Assembly (NCBI GenBank): GCA_040371205.1
Contig: AP031382.1
Coordinates: 2,043,562 to 2,107,561, forward strand
Reading direction: 5' to 3'
Source: Rhodanobacter sp.
GTDB lineage: Bacteria > Pseudomonadota > Gammaproteobacteria > Xanthomonadales > Rhodanobacteraceae
DNA: 64,000 nt
This document shows positions 45,085 to 54,224 of this stretch, in pieces. Each line of letters opens with the position of its first letter. Position 1 is the stretch's first letter. The position numbers and the translations under genes are program-made. The notes beneath the pieces were generated by a model that was not told the DNA's origin, ran no database searches, and saw only the letters and a program-made list of their open reading frames with translations.

Positions 45085-45100
45085 ATCGGCATCGGGAACC

Positions 45101-45892
45101 ATGCAGATCGAGCAACTCAAACCCATCGTCGAAGCGGCCCTGCTCGCCGCCAGCCAGCCGATGACCGTCGCCCAGCTCGGCGACCTGTTCGGCGAAACCG
45201 ACGACGTCGGCCACGAACAGATCGCCCGTGCGCTGGAGGCGCTGGCCGCCGACTGCGCGGGGCGCGGCGTGGAGCTGAAGGAAGTCGCCTCCGGCTTCCG
45301 CTACCAGGTGCGCCAGGACGTGCATCCGTGGATCTCGCGCATGTGGACCGAGAAGCCCAGCCGCTACTCGCGCGCCCTGTTGGAGACGCTGGCGCTGATC
45401 GCCTACCGCCAGCCGATCACCCGCCCGGAGATCGAGCAGATCCGCGGCGTGGTGGTGTCCAGCAACATCATCAAGACGCTGGAGGAGCGCGAGTGGATCC
45501 GCGTGGTGGGCCATCGCGACGTGCCCGGCAAACCGGCGCTGTTCGGCACCACCCGCGCCTTCCTCGACTACTTCAACCTGAAATCGCTGGACCAGCTGCC
45601 GCCGCTGTCCGAAATCCGCGACATGGAAGACCCGCAAATGGGCTTCGAGCAGACCCCGTTGCCCGCCCGCGTCATCAAGGATCTGCCGATCGACCCCGAC
45701 GAAACGGAAGACGCGGATGCGGAAGCCGGCCAGCAGGAGCAGGCACACCCCGCAACGGACGAGGCTGTCGCCGAACCCGTTCCGGAGGCCATCCGCGACA
45801 CCCACGAATCCGGCACGACCGAACTCTCCACTGCCGACGAGGCAGCGGCACCCGCGGACGTCGACATCGACGAAGCCGCACAGAACACCTGA
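45101..45892 (+). CDS. scpB: Segregation and condensation protein ScpB
   Basis: The protein has 263 residues, 16 bp after scpA. The tandem winged-helix core (about 5-170) contains KPSRYSRALLETLALIAYRQ and PITRPEIEQIRGV, which are diagnostic. The C-terminal 80 residues are an acidic, low-complexity tail (DEAVAEPVPEAIRDT and similar). It partners ScpA in the SMC complex. Confidence 0.95.
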   Translation: MQIEQLKPIVEAALLAASQPMTVAQLGDLFGETDDVGHEQIARALEALAADCAGRGVELKEVASGFRYQVRQDVHPWISRMWTEKPSRYSRALLETLALIAYRQPITRPEIEQIRGVVVSSNIIKTLEEREWIRVVGHRDVPGKPALFGTTRAFLDYFNLKSLDQLPPLSEIRDMEDPQMGFEQTPLPARVIKDLPIDPDETEDADAEAGQQEQAHPATDEAVAEPVPEAIRDTHESGTTELSTADEAAAPADVDIDEAAQNT

Positions 45893-45904
45893 GGAGCTAC
45901 GCGC

Positions 45905-47347
45905 ATGACTGCGCCCAAGAAATCCACCCTATCCCTCAAGCGCGCGCCGCTCGCCGAGAGCGCGCCGCTGGAAGAGCGCCTGCACAAGGTGCTCGCCAAC
46001 GCCGGCCTCGGCTCGCGCCGCATGCTGGAACAGCGCATCCAGGCCGGCGAGGTCGAACTCAACGGCCAGCCCGCCACCATCGGCACCAGCGTGCACGCGG
46101 GCGACCGCGTGATGATCGACGGCAAGCAGTTCGTGGTCGCCACCGACAGCCGCGGCGACACCGAGGTGCTGATCTACCACAAGCCCGAGGGCGTGCTGAC
46201 CACGCGCGACGATCCCGAGGGCCGCCCCACCGTGTTCGAGCAGCTGCCGCGCCTCAAGGGCGCACGCTGGGTCGCCGTGGGACGCCTCGACATCAACACC
46301 ACCGGCCTGCTGCTGCTCACCACCGACGGTGAACTCGCCAACGCGCTGATGCATCCCAAGAGCGGCATCGAGCGCGAATACCTCTGCCGCGTGCACGGCG
46401 AAGTGCCCGACGAGGTGATCGAGAAGCTCAAGGCCGGCGTGGAACTGGAAGACGGCCCCGCCCGCTTCGACGAGATCGCCGTGATCAGCCGCGGCGGCAG
46501 CCACAGCTGGTTCCGCGTGGTGATCCGCGAAGGCCGCAATCGCGAAGTGCGCCGGTTGTGGGATTCGCAAGGCTTCCTGGTCAGCCGCCTCAAGCGCATC
46601 CGCTACGGCAATGTCGAACTGCCGCGCACCCTGCGCCGCGACGACAGCACCACGCTGGACGAAGAAGCCGTCAAGCAGCTGCGCCAGGCCGCCGGCCTCG
46701 GCGCACCGCAGCCCGTGCTCACCCTCAGCCCGGTGCTGCACCAGCGCCGCGCCAACCGCAACGTCACCGAGTACCGGCCCGAGAGCGGCTCCGCTGGCGG
46801 CTGGAGCAGCGCCCACCAGGACGAAGCGCGCGAACTGCGCGCCTACGACCGTATCCGCGAGGAACCCGCGCGCGGCCGGCAGCAGCGCCGCCGCCCCGGC
46901 AAGGAAGTGAACGGCAACGTCGCCCGTCCCGAACGCCCCGCCAGCAATGGCTTCCAGCGGAAGAACAAGCGCGGCATCGCGCCCGGCCAGGAATTGCCTT
47001 CGGTGCGTACCTGGTTCGCCGGCGACAGCCGTGACGGCGGCGCCCGGCCGGCCGGCGGCAACCAGGGCAACAAGCGTCGCGGCGGCAAGCCCGGCGGTGG
47101 CGCTGGCGGCCCACGCGGCGGCGCAAGCCACGGCGGTTTCGCGAACGCCAACCCGTACAGCGGGTTCGGCGGCGGACACACCGGCGCTCACGGCCAGGAA
47201 GGTCGCCCCGCCGGCAATCGCCAGGGCGGCCGCGGCCGTCCGCAGGGTCAGGGCGGCAACCGACCGTCGCATGGCGGAGGCCGCCCAGGCGGCAACCGTC
47301 CGCACGGCCGCGGCGGCAGCGGCGGCGGTCGTTCCGGCAACCGCTGA
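45905..47347 (+). CDS. rluB: 23S rRNA pseudouridine synthase RluB with long Gly/Arg-rich tail
   Basis: The protein has 480 residues. It has an N-terminal S4 domain (about 22-68, RLHKVLANAGLGSRRMLEQR) and a pseudouridine synthase domain with the catalytic Asp in VGRLDINTTGLLLLTTDGE (about 121-139), which is the RluB/RsuA type. It modifies U2605 of 23S rRNA. From about residue 300 onward the protein is a disordered tail rich in Gly, Arg, Asn and His (GGHTGAHGQEGRPAGNRQGG), far longer than the catalytic core needs, probably for RNA contact. It is co-transcribed with scpAB, a common arrangement. Confidence 0.95.
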   Translation: MTAPKKSTLSLKRAPLAESAPLEERLHKVLANAGLGSRRMLEQRIQAGEVELNGQPATIGTSVHAGDRVMIDGKQFVVATDSRGDTEVLIYHKPEGVLTTRDDPEGRPTVFEQLPRLKGARWVAVGRLDINTTGLLLLTTDGELANALMHPKSGIEREYLCRVHGEVPDEVIEKLKAGVELEDGPARFDEIAVISRGGSHSWFRVVIREGRNREVRRLWDSQGFLVSRLKRIRYGNVELPRTLRRDDSTTLDEEAVKQLRQAAGLGAPQPVLTLSPVLHQRRANRNVTEYRPESGSAGGWSSAHQDEARELRAYDRIREEPARGRQQRRRPGKEVNGNVARPERPASNGFQRKNKRGIAPGQELPSVRTWFAGDSRDGGARPAGGNQGNKRRGGKPGGGAGGPRGGASHGGFANANPYSGFGGGHTGAHGQEGRPAGNRQGGRGRPQGQGGNRPSHGGGRPGGNRPHGRGGSGGGRSGNR

Positions 47348-47356
47348 TCGCCGGGC

Positions 47357-47695
47357 GTGATACGCATCTATCACAACCCGCGTTGCAGCAAATCGCGCGC
47401 TGCGCTGGCGCTGCTGGAGGGCCGCGCCGTCGAGGTCGTGCACTACCTCGACACGCCGCCCGGCACCGCCGAGTTGAAGCGCCTGCTCAAACTGCTCGGC
47501 ATCCCTGCGCGCCAGCTGCTGCGCAGCGGCGAGGCCATCTACAAGGAACTCGGCCTCGCCGACCCCGCGCTGGACGACGAGGCCCTGATCGCCGCGATGG
47601 CCGCCCACCCCATCCTGATCGAGCGGCCCATCGTGATCGCCAACGAGCAGGCGAGGATCGGCCGGCCGCCGGAAGCGGTGCTGGATATTCTCTAG
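47357..47695 (+). CDS. ArsC-family thioredoxin-fold protein (arsenate reductase-like)
   Basis: The protein has 112 residues and starts with GTG at 47357, 9 bp after rluB. The N-terminal NPRCSKSRAALALL (about 7-20) holds the single catalytic Cys of glutaredoxin-linked ArsC, and RPIVIANEQARIGRPPE (about 90-106) is the conserved second block with its arginines. It is closest in look to the YfgD/ArsC group; no ars operon is adjacent, so arsenate may not be the natural substrate. Confidence 0.88.
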   Translation: MIRIYHNPRCSKSRAALALLEGRAVEVVHYLDTPPGTAELKRLLKLLGIPARQLLRSGEAIYKELGLADPALDDEALIAAMAAHPILIERPIVIANEQARIGRPPEAVLDIL

Positions 47696-47704
47696 CGGCG
47701 CGTC

Positions 47705-48508
47705 TTATGGCGACAACGTAAACGCGTCGGCATCCATCCACGCCGGAAACCGTTCGCGGTGCGCGAGCAAAGGCGCGGGATCGAGGGTGACCGTGGCGAC
47801 CTGCTCCACCGCGCCGCACTCCACCAGCGCCTCGCCCACCGGGTCGATCACCGCGCTGTCGCCGGCGTAAGGCAGGTCGTTGCCGTCCACGCCCACGCGG
47901 TTCACGCCGATCACGCAGGCGAGGTTCTCGATGGCGCGGGCGCGCAGCAAAGTGCGCCAGGGCTGGCGGCGCGGCGCGGGCCAATTGGCCACGAAGATGG
48001 CGAGGTCGTAGTCCATGCCGCCCGCGGCGCTTTCCAGCCGACGGTTGCGCAGCCAGACCGGGAAACGCAGGTCGTAGCAGACCTGCGGCAGGATGCGCCA
48101 GCCTTTCAGTTCCACCACCAGCCGCGCGTTGCCGCCGCCGTAGCGGGTGTGCTCGCCGGCCATGCGGAACAGGTGGCGCTTGTCGTATTGCTCGAACGTG
48201 CCGTCCGGCCGCATCCACAGCAAGCGGTTGTAGACGGTGCCGCTCTCGCGGATCGCCAGGCTGCCGCAGATCACCGCGCCCACTTCGATGGCCAAAGCGC
48301 GCAGCCAGGCCACGCTTTCGCCGTCCATCGTGTCGGCACTGGCTTGCGTGTCGTTGCTGAAGCCGGAAAGGAAGGTTTCCGGCAGCACGATCAGGTCGCT
48401 GCCGCATGCGCGGCGCACCCGTTCGCCGTAGTACTCGCGGTTGGCCGGCGCGTCGTGCCAGCGCGTGGCGCCCTGCACCAGCGAAACGGTCAGCGGTTCG
48501 AGGCTCAC
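47705..48508 (-). CDS. Nitrilase-family omega-amidase (YafV-like)
   Basis: The protein has 267 residues from GTG 48508, which overlaps the aminotransferase stop (GTGA). The catalytic triad is visible: Glu in VLPETFLSGF, Lys in YDKRHLFRM and Cys in QVCYDLRFPVW. It is convergent with the ArsC-like gene. Together with the upstream aminotransferase it would deaminate glutamine-derived keto acids (2-oxoglutaramate) and thereby support methionine salvage, as described for YafV/YbdL homologues. Confidence 0.88.
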   Translation of the reverse strand: MSLEPLTVSLVQGATRWHDAPANREYYGERVRRACGSDLIVLPETFLSGFSNDTQASADTMDGESVAWLRALAIEVGAVICGSLAIRESGTVYNRLLWMRPDGTFEQYDKRHLFRMAGEHTRYGGGNARLVVELKGWRILPQVCYDLRFPVWLRNRRLESAAGGMDYDLAIFVANWPAPRRQPWRTLLRARAIENLACVIGVNRVGVDGNDLPYAGDSAVIDPVGEALVECGAVEQVATVTLDPAPLLAHRERFPAWMDADAFTLSP

Positions 48509-49650
48509 AGCTTGCACAGCCGCTCGGCGGCCGCCTCCATCGTGGCGTCGCTCTTGGCGAAGCACAGGCGCAGCAGGCGCGTGCCCGGCGCGGTTTCGCA
48601 GAACGGCGTCAGCGGGATCGCCGCCACTCCGCCCTGCTCCACCAGCCAGCGGCTGAAGGCGAAGTCGTCCTCGTCGCGGATCGCCGAGTAGTCCACCAGC
48701 TGGAAATAGCCGCCCGGCACGTCGAGCAGCTTGAAGCGCGAGGGTGCCAGCAATGCGCGGAAACGGTCGCGCTTGGCCTGGTAGAACGCAGGCAGCTCCA
48801 GGTAGTGCTGCGGGTCGCTGGCGAGGAATTCGGCGAAGGCCTGCTGCGCGGGGTGGAAGCTGCAGAACGTGAGGTACTGGTGCACCTTGCGGAACTCCGC
48901 CGTGAGCGCGCGCGGCGCCACCGCGTAGCCCAGCTTCCAACCGGTGCAGTGGTAGGTCTTGCCGAAGGAAGAAACCACGATGCTGCGCGCCGCCAGTTCG
49001 GGATGGCGCAGCACGCTTTCATGCTGCCTGCCGTCGTAGACGATGTGCTCGTAGACCTCGTCGGACAGCACCACGATGTCCGTGTCGCGCACGATCGCCG
49101 CCAACGCTTCGAGATCGGCCGACGACAACACGGCACCGGACGGATTGTGCGGGCTGTTGACGAGGATCATGCGGGTCCTGGGCGTCACCGCATCGCGCAC
49201 GCGCTGCCAGTCGACGGCAAACGTGGGCGCAACCAGCGGGACGTGCACGGCCTTCGCGCCCTGCAGCTCGATCGCCGGCTCGTAGCTGTCGTAGGCGGGA
49301 TCGAACACGATCACTTCCTCGCCTGTGCGCACCACGGCCGCGATGGCGGCGAACAGGGCTTCGGTGGCACCGGAGGTCACGGTGATCTCGGCATCCACGT
49401 CGGGACGATGGCCGTACATGCGTTCGATCTTGAGCGCGATCTGCTCGCGCAGCGGCGCTGTGCCGTGCATCGGCGCGTACTGGTTCCTGCCCTCGTTCAT
49501 CGCGCGCGCAAGCGCGTCGCGCAGCCCCTGCGGCGGCTCGAAATCGGGAAAGCCCTGCCCCAGGTTCACCGCTTTGTGCTCCAGCGCGAGCTGGCTCATC
49601 ACGCTGAAAATGGTGGTGCCGACCTTGGGGAGCTTGGTGTCGATCTTCAT
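48505..49650 (-). CDS. Pyridoxal-phosphate aminotransferase (methionine/glutamine type, YbdL-like)
   Basis: The protein has 381 residues from ATG 49650 (MKIDTKLPKVGTTIFSVMSQ), the family's usual N-terminus; ATG 49698 is a possible longer start. NLGQGFPDF (about 29-37), NSPHNPSGAVL (about 165-175) and the PLP-lysine SFGKTYHCTGWKLGY (about 230-244) are the class I signatures. It pairs with the nitrilase gene by a 4-base overlap. Known homologues transaminate 2-oxo-4-methylthiobutyrate with glutamine. Confidence 0.92.
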   Translation of the reverse strand: MKIDTKLPKVGTTIFSVMSQLALEHKAVNLGQGFPDFEPPQGLRDALARAMNEGRNQYAPMHGTAPLREQIALKIERMYGHRPDVDAEITVTSGATEALFAAIAAVVRTGEEVIVFDPAYDSYEPAIELQGAKAVHVPLVAPTFAVDWQRVRDAVTPRTRMILVNSPHNPSGAVLSSADLEALAAIVRDTDIVVLSDEVYEHIVYDGRQHESVLRHPELAARSIVVSSFGKTYHCTGWKLGYAVAPRALTAEFRKVHQYLTFCSFHPAQQAFAEFLASDPQHYLELPAFYQAKRDRFRALLAPSRFKLLDVPGGYFQLVDYSAIRDEDDFAFSRWLVEQGGVAAIPLTPFCETAPGTRLLRLCFAKSDATMEAAAERLCKL

Positions 49651-49702
49651 CGCATTGCCGTATGGAAGTCCAAACGGAAGCGTAGCATGCGCACGCATCC
49701 GT

Positions 49703-50665
49703 TCAGTCGGGCAGCGTGCGCCGCATGCATTGTTCGTGCTTGTGCAAGGTGGTTGCGGGCAGGCGCTCGGCGAGGAAGTCCACCAGCGCGCGCACGCCCG
49801 GCAGCATGCCGCGGCGGCTGGGGTAGATGAAATGCATGGTGCCTTCCGGCGCGCTCCATTCGGGCAGCAGCACTTCCAGTTCGCCGCCGGTCACGGCCGG
49901 GGCGCAGACGAACTCCGGCAACAGCGCCACGCCAAGGCCGCGGCGGGCGGCTTCCAGCAGCACCGCGAAGTCGCCGCAGATCAACCGGGCATTCACTTCC
50001 ACGTTCACGCGTTCGCCCGCCGCGTCGAGCAGTTCCCAGGTTTGCGGGCCTTCGTGCTCCTGCATCGAGAGCGCGGGGATCTTCGCCAGGTCGGCGGGCT
50101 GTGCCGGCCGACCCGTCGCGTCGAGCAGCTTCGGACTGGCCACCGGCAGCACGCGCGACTGGCCGAAGCTGCGCACCACCATGTTGGCATCGGTGTCGAG
50201 CTTGCTGCGCACGCGGATCGCGAGATCGTAGCCTTCGCCGAGCAGATCCACTCGACGGTTGCTGGAAAGCACCCGCACCTGCAGCTTGGGGTATTTCGCC
50301 AGAAAGTCGGGCAACACGTGGGCCAGTACGGTCTGGGTAAGCGACACCGGGCAACTCAGCCGCACCACGCCGCGCGGCTCGGCACGCAGCTCGTCCACCG
50401 CGTCCTGCGCCGCGCGCGCCTCTTCCAGCACCGCGCGGCAATGCGCGTAGAAGCGCTCGCCGATCTCGGTGACCACGAAGCGGCGCGTGGTCCGCTGCAG
50501 CAGGCGCACGCCCAGGCGGTCCTCCAACTGCGCCACGCGCTTGCTGAGCCTGGACTTGGGCATGCCCAACGCGCGGCCCGCCGCGGAAAAACCGCCATGC
50601 TCGACCACTGCGGCGAAGAAATACAGGTCATTGAGATCCTGCAGCGTTCCACTCAACTGCGTCAT
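49703..50665 (-). CDS. LysR-family transcriptional regulator
   Basis: The protein has 320 residues. The winged helix-turn-helix is at about 10-60 (LNDLYFFAAVVEHGGFSAAG, then MPKSRLSKRVAQLEDRLGV). The effector domain is of the DsdC/PecT-like or CrgA group that often regulates quinone or aromatic detoxification genes, but the target is not clear. It is upstream of the aminotransferase gene in the same direction, 52 bp away, and could be transcribed with it or regulate it. Confidence 0.88.
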   Translation of the reverse strand: MTQLSGTLQDLNDLYFFAAVVEHGGFSAAGRALGMPKSRLSKRVAQLEDRLGVRLLQRTTRRFVVTEIGERFYAHCRAVLEEARAAQDAVDELRAEPRGVVRLSCPVSLTQTVLAHVLPDFLAKYPKLQVRVLSSNRRVDLLGEGYDLAIRVRSKLDTDANMVVRSFGQSRVLPVASPKLLDATGRPAQPADLAKIPALSMQEHEGPQTWELLDAAGERVNVEVNARLICGDFAVLLEAARRGLGVALLPEFVCAPAVTGGELEVLLPEWSAPEGTMHFIYPSRRGMLPGVRALVDFLAERLPATTLHKHEQCMRRTLPD

Positions 50666-50807
50666 GGTCGTTTCTCTATCCGAACAACAGTGGCGATCCC
50701 GTCGAGTCTATTGCCGGATTGTTCCAGATTCATCTAGCAAAGCGTCGATCAAGCCTCGATCCAGGCACCCCTGCCATCAGTCATGTTGCCAAGCGAGCAA
50801 ATTTCTC

Positions 50808-50868
50808 TTGACGGATCAAATCATGGTGTTATAGTTCACCACAACACCACTCAACGAGTTCACCGAAG
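50808..50868 (+). promoter_or_regulatory. Promoter and candidate operator of the GntR-ABC operon
   Basis: TTGACG (50808-50813), a 16-base spacer and TATAGT (50830-50835) form a strong sigma-70 promoter 43 bp upstream of the first gene. The inverted repeat GGTGTT/AACACC (50825-50830/about 50843-50848) overlaps the -10 region, and AGTTCACC is directly repeated (about 50833 and 50861). These are likely binding sites for the GntR-type repressor encoded just downstream. Confidence 0.6.
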
Positions 50869-50877
50869 GAGCTCACC

Positions 50878-51237
50878 ATGAACGCGAAACTCGACACCCA
50901 CCATGCGGCCGTCGCCACTCGCGACGCTTTCATCGACGCCCTGCTTCCCGCCCGGCGCTGGATCGCCTCAGCCGCCGCCGTAGTGATGACCGGCCTGACA
51001 CTGGCGGTGGTCAACCTGCCGGTGACCCGCACCGCCGAAGTCGCCTGGATCGACGGCCTCCGCGTGACCAACCTGGAGCCGGTCCAGGTCACCCCGACCG
51101 ATGCCGACATGAAGGCGGCCGCCCTGCTGGAGAACGCCGCGGTAGGCGTCGCCAACGGCGCAGCGGCGCAGTTCGGGGCACAGTTGGCCATGCCCTACTA
51201 TTCCTTCGGCACCACGAGCACCAGCAGCAAGGAATAA
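50878..51237 (+). CDS. Small single-pass membrane protein of the GntR operon
   Basis: The protein has 119 residues with GGAG at ideal spacing. One hydrophobic segment (about 31-49, SAAAVVMTGLTLAVVNLPV) anchors it in the inner membrane. The rest is polar with a short Ser/Thr tail and is probably periplasmic. No domain is recognised. It is first in the operon, before the GntR regulator and an ABC exporter, so it may be an accessory or sensor of that system. Confidence 0.75.
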   Translation: MNAKLDTHHAAVATRDAFIDALLPARRWIASAAAVVMTGLTLAVVNLPVTRTAEVAWIDGLRVTNLEPVQVTPTDADMKAAALLENAAVGVANGAAAQFGAQLAMPYYSFGTTSTSSKE

Positions 51238-51240
51238 TCC

Positions 51241-51615
51241 ATGACCATCACCTGGAACGACAGCATCCCGATCTACCGCCAACTGCACCAACGCGTGGTG
51301 GCGATGATCCTGGATGGCGCCTTGAACGAGGGCGATCCGCTGCCGTCGGTACGTCAGGTGGCCGCGGATTTCCAGATCAATCCGCTGACCGTGTCGAAGG
51401 CGTACCAGGAGCTGGTCGATGAACGCTTGGTTGAGAAACGGAGGGGCCTGGGCATGTTTGTGATCGAAGGTGCGCGCGAGGAACTGTTGAAATCCGAACG
51501 CGAGCGTTTCCTGCGCGAAGAGTGGCCCGCGCTGTATGCCCGCCTGCAGCGGCTGGGCCTGGATCTGAAGACCCTGCTGCGCGAAGCGCAGGCCGAGCCG
51601 GAGAAGCCCGCATGA
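51241..51615 (+). CDS. GntR/YtrA-family transcriptional regulator
   Basis: The protein has 124 residues. The winged helix-turn-helix spans about 8-74 (PIYRQLHQRVVAMILDG, then LPSVRQVAADFQINPLTVSKA). A short helical C-terminus, without a large effector domain, is typical of the YtrA subfamily, which represses ABC transporter operons. It lies in the operon it likely controls, and its stop overlaps the ATPase start (ATGA). Confidence 0.93.
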   Translation: MTITWNDSIPIYRQLHQRVVAMILDGALNEGDPLPSVRQVAADFQINPLTVSKAYQELVDERLVEKRRGLGMFVIEGAREELLKSERERFLREEWPALYARLQRLGLDLKTLLREAQAEPEKPA

Positions 51616-52481
51616 ATGCCCAAGCCAATGCCGTCGTCTCCGCCCGCGGCCTCAGCAAGCGCTACAAGAACGCCGCCGCGCTGGACAACGCGAGTTTCGA
51701 GATCCAGCCCGGCCGCATCGTGGGCCTGATCGGCCCGAACGGCGCCGGCAAGACCACCGCCCTGAAGGCCATCCTCGGCCTCACCGATTTCCAGGGCGAG
51801 CTCAGCGTGCTCGGTCTCGATCCGCGCAAGCAGCGCGGCAAGCTGATGGAGCAGGTCTGCTTCATCGCCGACGTGGCGGTGCTGCCGCGCTGGATCCGCG
51901 TGAGCGAGGCGGTCGATTTCGTCGCCAACACGCATCCGCGCTTCGACCGCAAGAAGTGCGAGGCCTTCCTTGCCCGCACCAAGCTCACGCCCGGCCTGCG
52001 CGTGAAGCAGATGTCCAAGGGCATGATCGTGCAGCTGCACCTGGCGCTGGTCATGGCCATCGACGCACGCCTGCTGGTGCTGGACGAACCCACGCTGGGC
52101 CTGGACATCCTCTACCGCAAGCAGTTCTACCAGAGCCTGCTGGAAGACTACTTCGACGAGAACAAGACCATCATCGTCACCACCCATCAGGTGGAGGAAG
52201 TCGAGCACATCCTTACCGACCTGATGTTCATCCGCGACGGAAGAATCGTGCTGGACGCCGACATGGAGGCCGTGGGCGAACGCTTCGCCGAGGTGATGGT
52301 GGGCGCCGAACGCGCCGCCGAAGCCCGCGCGCTGAAGCCGCTGGACGAGCGCCAGGTCTTCGGCAAGAGCATCTTCCTGTTCGACGGCGTGGCACGTGCG
52401 CAACTGGAGGCGCTCGGCGAAGTGCGCCGCCCCTCCGTCAGCGACCTGTTCGTCGCCACCATGAAAGGAACCTACGCATGA
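51612..52481 (+). CDS. ABC transporter ATP-binding protein
   Basis: The protein has 289 residues from ATG 51612. Walker A is GPNGAGKTT (about 40-48) and Walker B is LLVLDEPTLGLD (about 152-163). The signature position reads QMSKGMIVQ instead of LSGGQ, so it is degenerate, as in many YtrB-like ATPases. The H-loop is VTTHQVEE. It couples with the permease that overlaps it by four bases. An efflux or cell-envelope stress role is likely from the YtrA context; the substrate is not predictable. Confidence 0.92.
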   Translation: MNAQANAVVSARGLSKRYKNAAALDNASFEIQPGRIVGLIGPNGAGKTTALKAILGLTDFQGELSVLGLDPRKQRGKLMEQVCFIADVAVLPRWIRVSEAVDFVANTHPRFDRKKCEAFLARTKLTPGLRVKQMSKGMIVQLHLALVMAIDARLLVLDEPTLGLDILYRKQFYQSLLEDYFDENKTIIVTTHQVEEVEHILTDLMFIRDGRIVLDADMEAVGERFAEVMVGAERAAEARALKPLDERQVFGKSIFLFDGVARAQLEALGEVRRPSVSDLFVATMKGTYA

Positions 52482-53434
52482 AAACCTTCTATTGGCTGGT
52501 GAAGCGCGAGTTCTGGGAACACCGCGGCGGCTTCCTGTGGACGCCGGTGATCGTCGGCGGCGTGTTCCTGCTGCTGAACCTGATGGGCATCGTCGCCGGC
52601 GAGGTCATCGGCGCGCAGCATGGCCTCCACTTCATGTTCAACGACAACAGCCTGCTCCATCACCCGCTGGACGCCGACGACCTCTCCAAGGCCGGCACCA
52701 TGATGGACCTGGTGATGTACTCGACCTCGTTCATCATCAGCATGGTGCTGGGCTTCGTGGTGTTCTTCTACTGCCTCGGCGCGCTGTACGACGACCGCCG
52801 CGACCGCAGCCTGCTGTTCTGGAAATCGCTGCCGCTGTCGGATACGGCCAGCGTGCTCTCCAAGGTGGTGGCGGGTACCGTGCTGGCACCGCTCATCGCC
52901 GCAGTCTGCGGCGTGGTCACCGGTATCGCGATGTTGCTGCTGTTCGCCATCACCCTGTCCTTCCACGGTGTGAACGTGTGGCATCTGCTGGCCTACGCGC
53001 ATCCGTTCCAGGTGATTGCCAACCTCGTCGGTGCCATCCCCCTGTATGCGCTGTGGGCCTTGCCGGCCACCGGCTGGCTGCTGCTCTGTTCCGCCTGGGC
53101 GCGCAGCAAGCCGTTCCTGTGGGCCGCGGTACTGCCGGTGGCGGTAGGCCTGATGCTCGGCTGGTTCAACCTGATCGGCACGAACATCGCCGGCGGCAGC
53201 TGGTACTGGAAAGACGTGGTCGCCCGCATCTTGTTCAGCGTGTTCCCCGGCAGCTGGCTGGGAGCAGGCAACTACCAAGGCGTGAGCAGCGGCGCGGAAC
53301 ACTCGCTGGATGCGCTGAACCTCGCCAACATCTACAGCGTCATGGCCTCGCCCAGCTTCTGGATCGGCGCCATCGCAGGTCTGGCCATGCTGGCCGGCGC
53401 CATCTGGCTGCGCCGCTGGCGCGACGACACCTGA
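52478..53434 (+). CDS. ABC-2 type permease (YtrC/YtrD-like)
   Basis: The protein has 318 residues and overlaps the ATPase by ATGA. It has about six hydrophobic segments (around 22-42, 80-100, 130-160, 180-200, 205-225, 290-310). The soluble loop after the first helix (about 43-78) is short. It forms the membrane part of the transporter. The order GntR-ATPase-permease is the classic YtrA arrangement. Confidence 0.9.
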   Translation: MKTFYWLVKREFWEHRGGFLWTPVIVGGVFLLLNLMGIVAGEVIGAQHGLHFMFNDNSLLHHPLDADDLSKAGTMMDLVMYSTSFIISMVLGFVVFFYCLGALYDDRRDRSLLFWKSLPLSDTASVLSKVVAGTVLAPLIAAVCGVVTGIAMLLLFAITLSFHGVNVWHLLAYAHPFQVIANLVGAIPLYALWALPATGWLLLCSAWARSKPFLWAAVLPVAVGLMLGWFNLIGTNIAGGSWYWKDVVARILFSVFPGSWLGAGNYQGVSSGAEHSLDALNLANIYSVMASPSFWIGAIAGLAMLAGAIWLRRWRDDT

Positions 53435-53466
53435 TATTCCATCGAATCCAACGGGGAAACGACATC

Positions 53467-54177
53467 ATGAGAAGCATCGCGACCACCGGCAGCATCCTTG
53501 CACTGGCCCTGCTGCTGCCGCTGACGGCTTGCAGCCAATCGTCCGACGGCAACTCCAGCGACAACGTGGCGCAGGCCATGAAGGAAGTGCAAAAGCAGAC
53601 CTCGCCTTCGGTCATCGGCGCGGAAGTGCAGAAAGGCATCGACCAGGCCAAGCGTGAGCTGCGCACGCAGGACATCGACGTCAACGACGTGCATATCCAT
53701 GGCGACGGCAAGGACACCCACGACGACAGCGACAGCAAATTGCCCAAGGCCGTCATCACCCCGCAGGGCAATCTGGTGATCGCCGGCAAACCGGTGGACG
53801 CCACGCCGGAGCAGCATGCCCTGCTGGTGGACTATCGCCAGCAGATCATCGACATCGCCGACGCCGGCATGGACATCGGCGCCAGCGGTGCCGACCTGGG
53901 CGTGAGCGCGGCGAAGCAGGCCATCCTCGGCGCGTTCACCGGCAAGAGCGACAAGGAGATCGAGGCCAGCATCAAGCCGCAGACCGACAAGATCGAGGCC
54001 GCTGCCTTGCAGTTGTGCAAGCGCATGCCCGACCTGCTGGCCTCGCAACAGAAGCTCGCCGCCGCCATGCCCGCGTTCAAGCCCTACGCCACGATGAAGC
54101 AGAAAGACGTCGACGACTGCGGCAAGGACATCACCGACGGCAACGGCAAGAAGGGTGTCGCCGTGTTCTCCAACTGA
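53467..54177 (+). CDS. Lipoprotein, DUF2884 (YggN)-like
   Basis: The protein has 236 residues from ATG 53467. A lipoprotein signal ends in LPLTAC (Cys at about 22). The mature part includes the block LVIAGKPVDATPEQHALLVDYRQQI (about 101-125) that resembles the YggN/DUF2884 family, and an alpha-helical region after it. The upstream His/Asp-rich segment VHIHGDGKDTHDD (about 72-84) could bind metal. It follows the permease by 32 bp and is probably in the same operon. The function is unknown. Confidence 0.8.
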   Translation: MRSIATTGSILALALLLPLTACSQSSDGNSSDNVAQAMKEVQKQTSPSVIGAEVQKGIDQAKRELRTQDIDVNDVHIHGDGKDTHDDSDSKLPKAVITPQGNLVIAGKPVDATPEQHALLVDYRQQIIDIADAGMDIGASGADLGVSAAKQAILGAFTGKSDKEIEASIKPQTDKIEAAALQLCKRMPDLLASQQKLAAAMPAFKPYATMKQKDVDDCGKDITDGNGKKGVAVFSN

Positions 54178-54224
54178 TCCCGCTGCAGACGTCAGCGCCC
54201 CTTTCCAGACGCACAGGATTTGCC

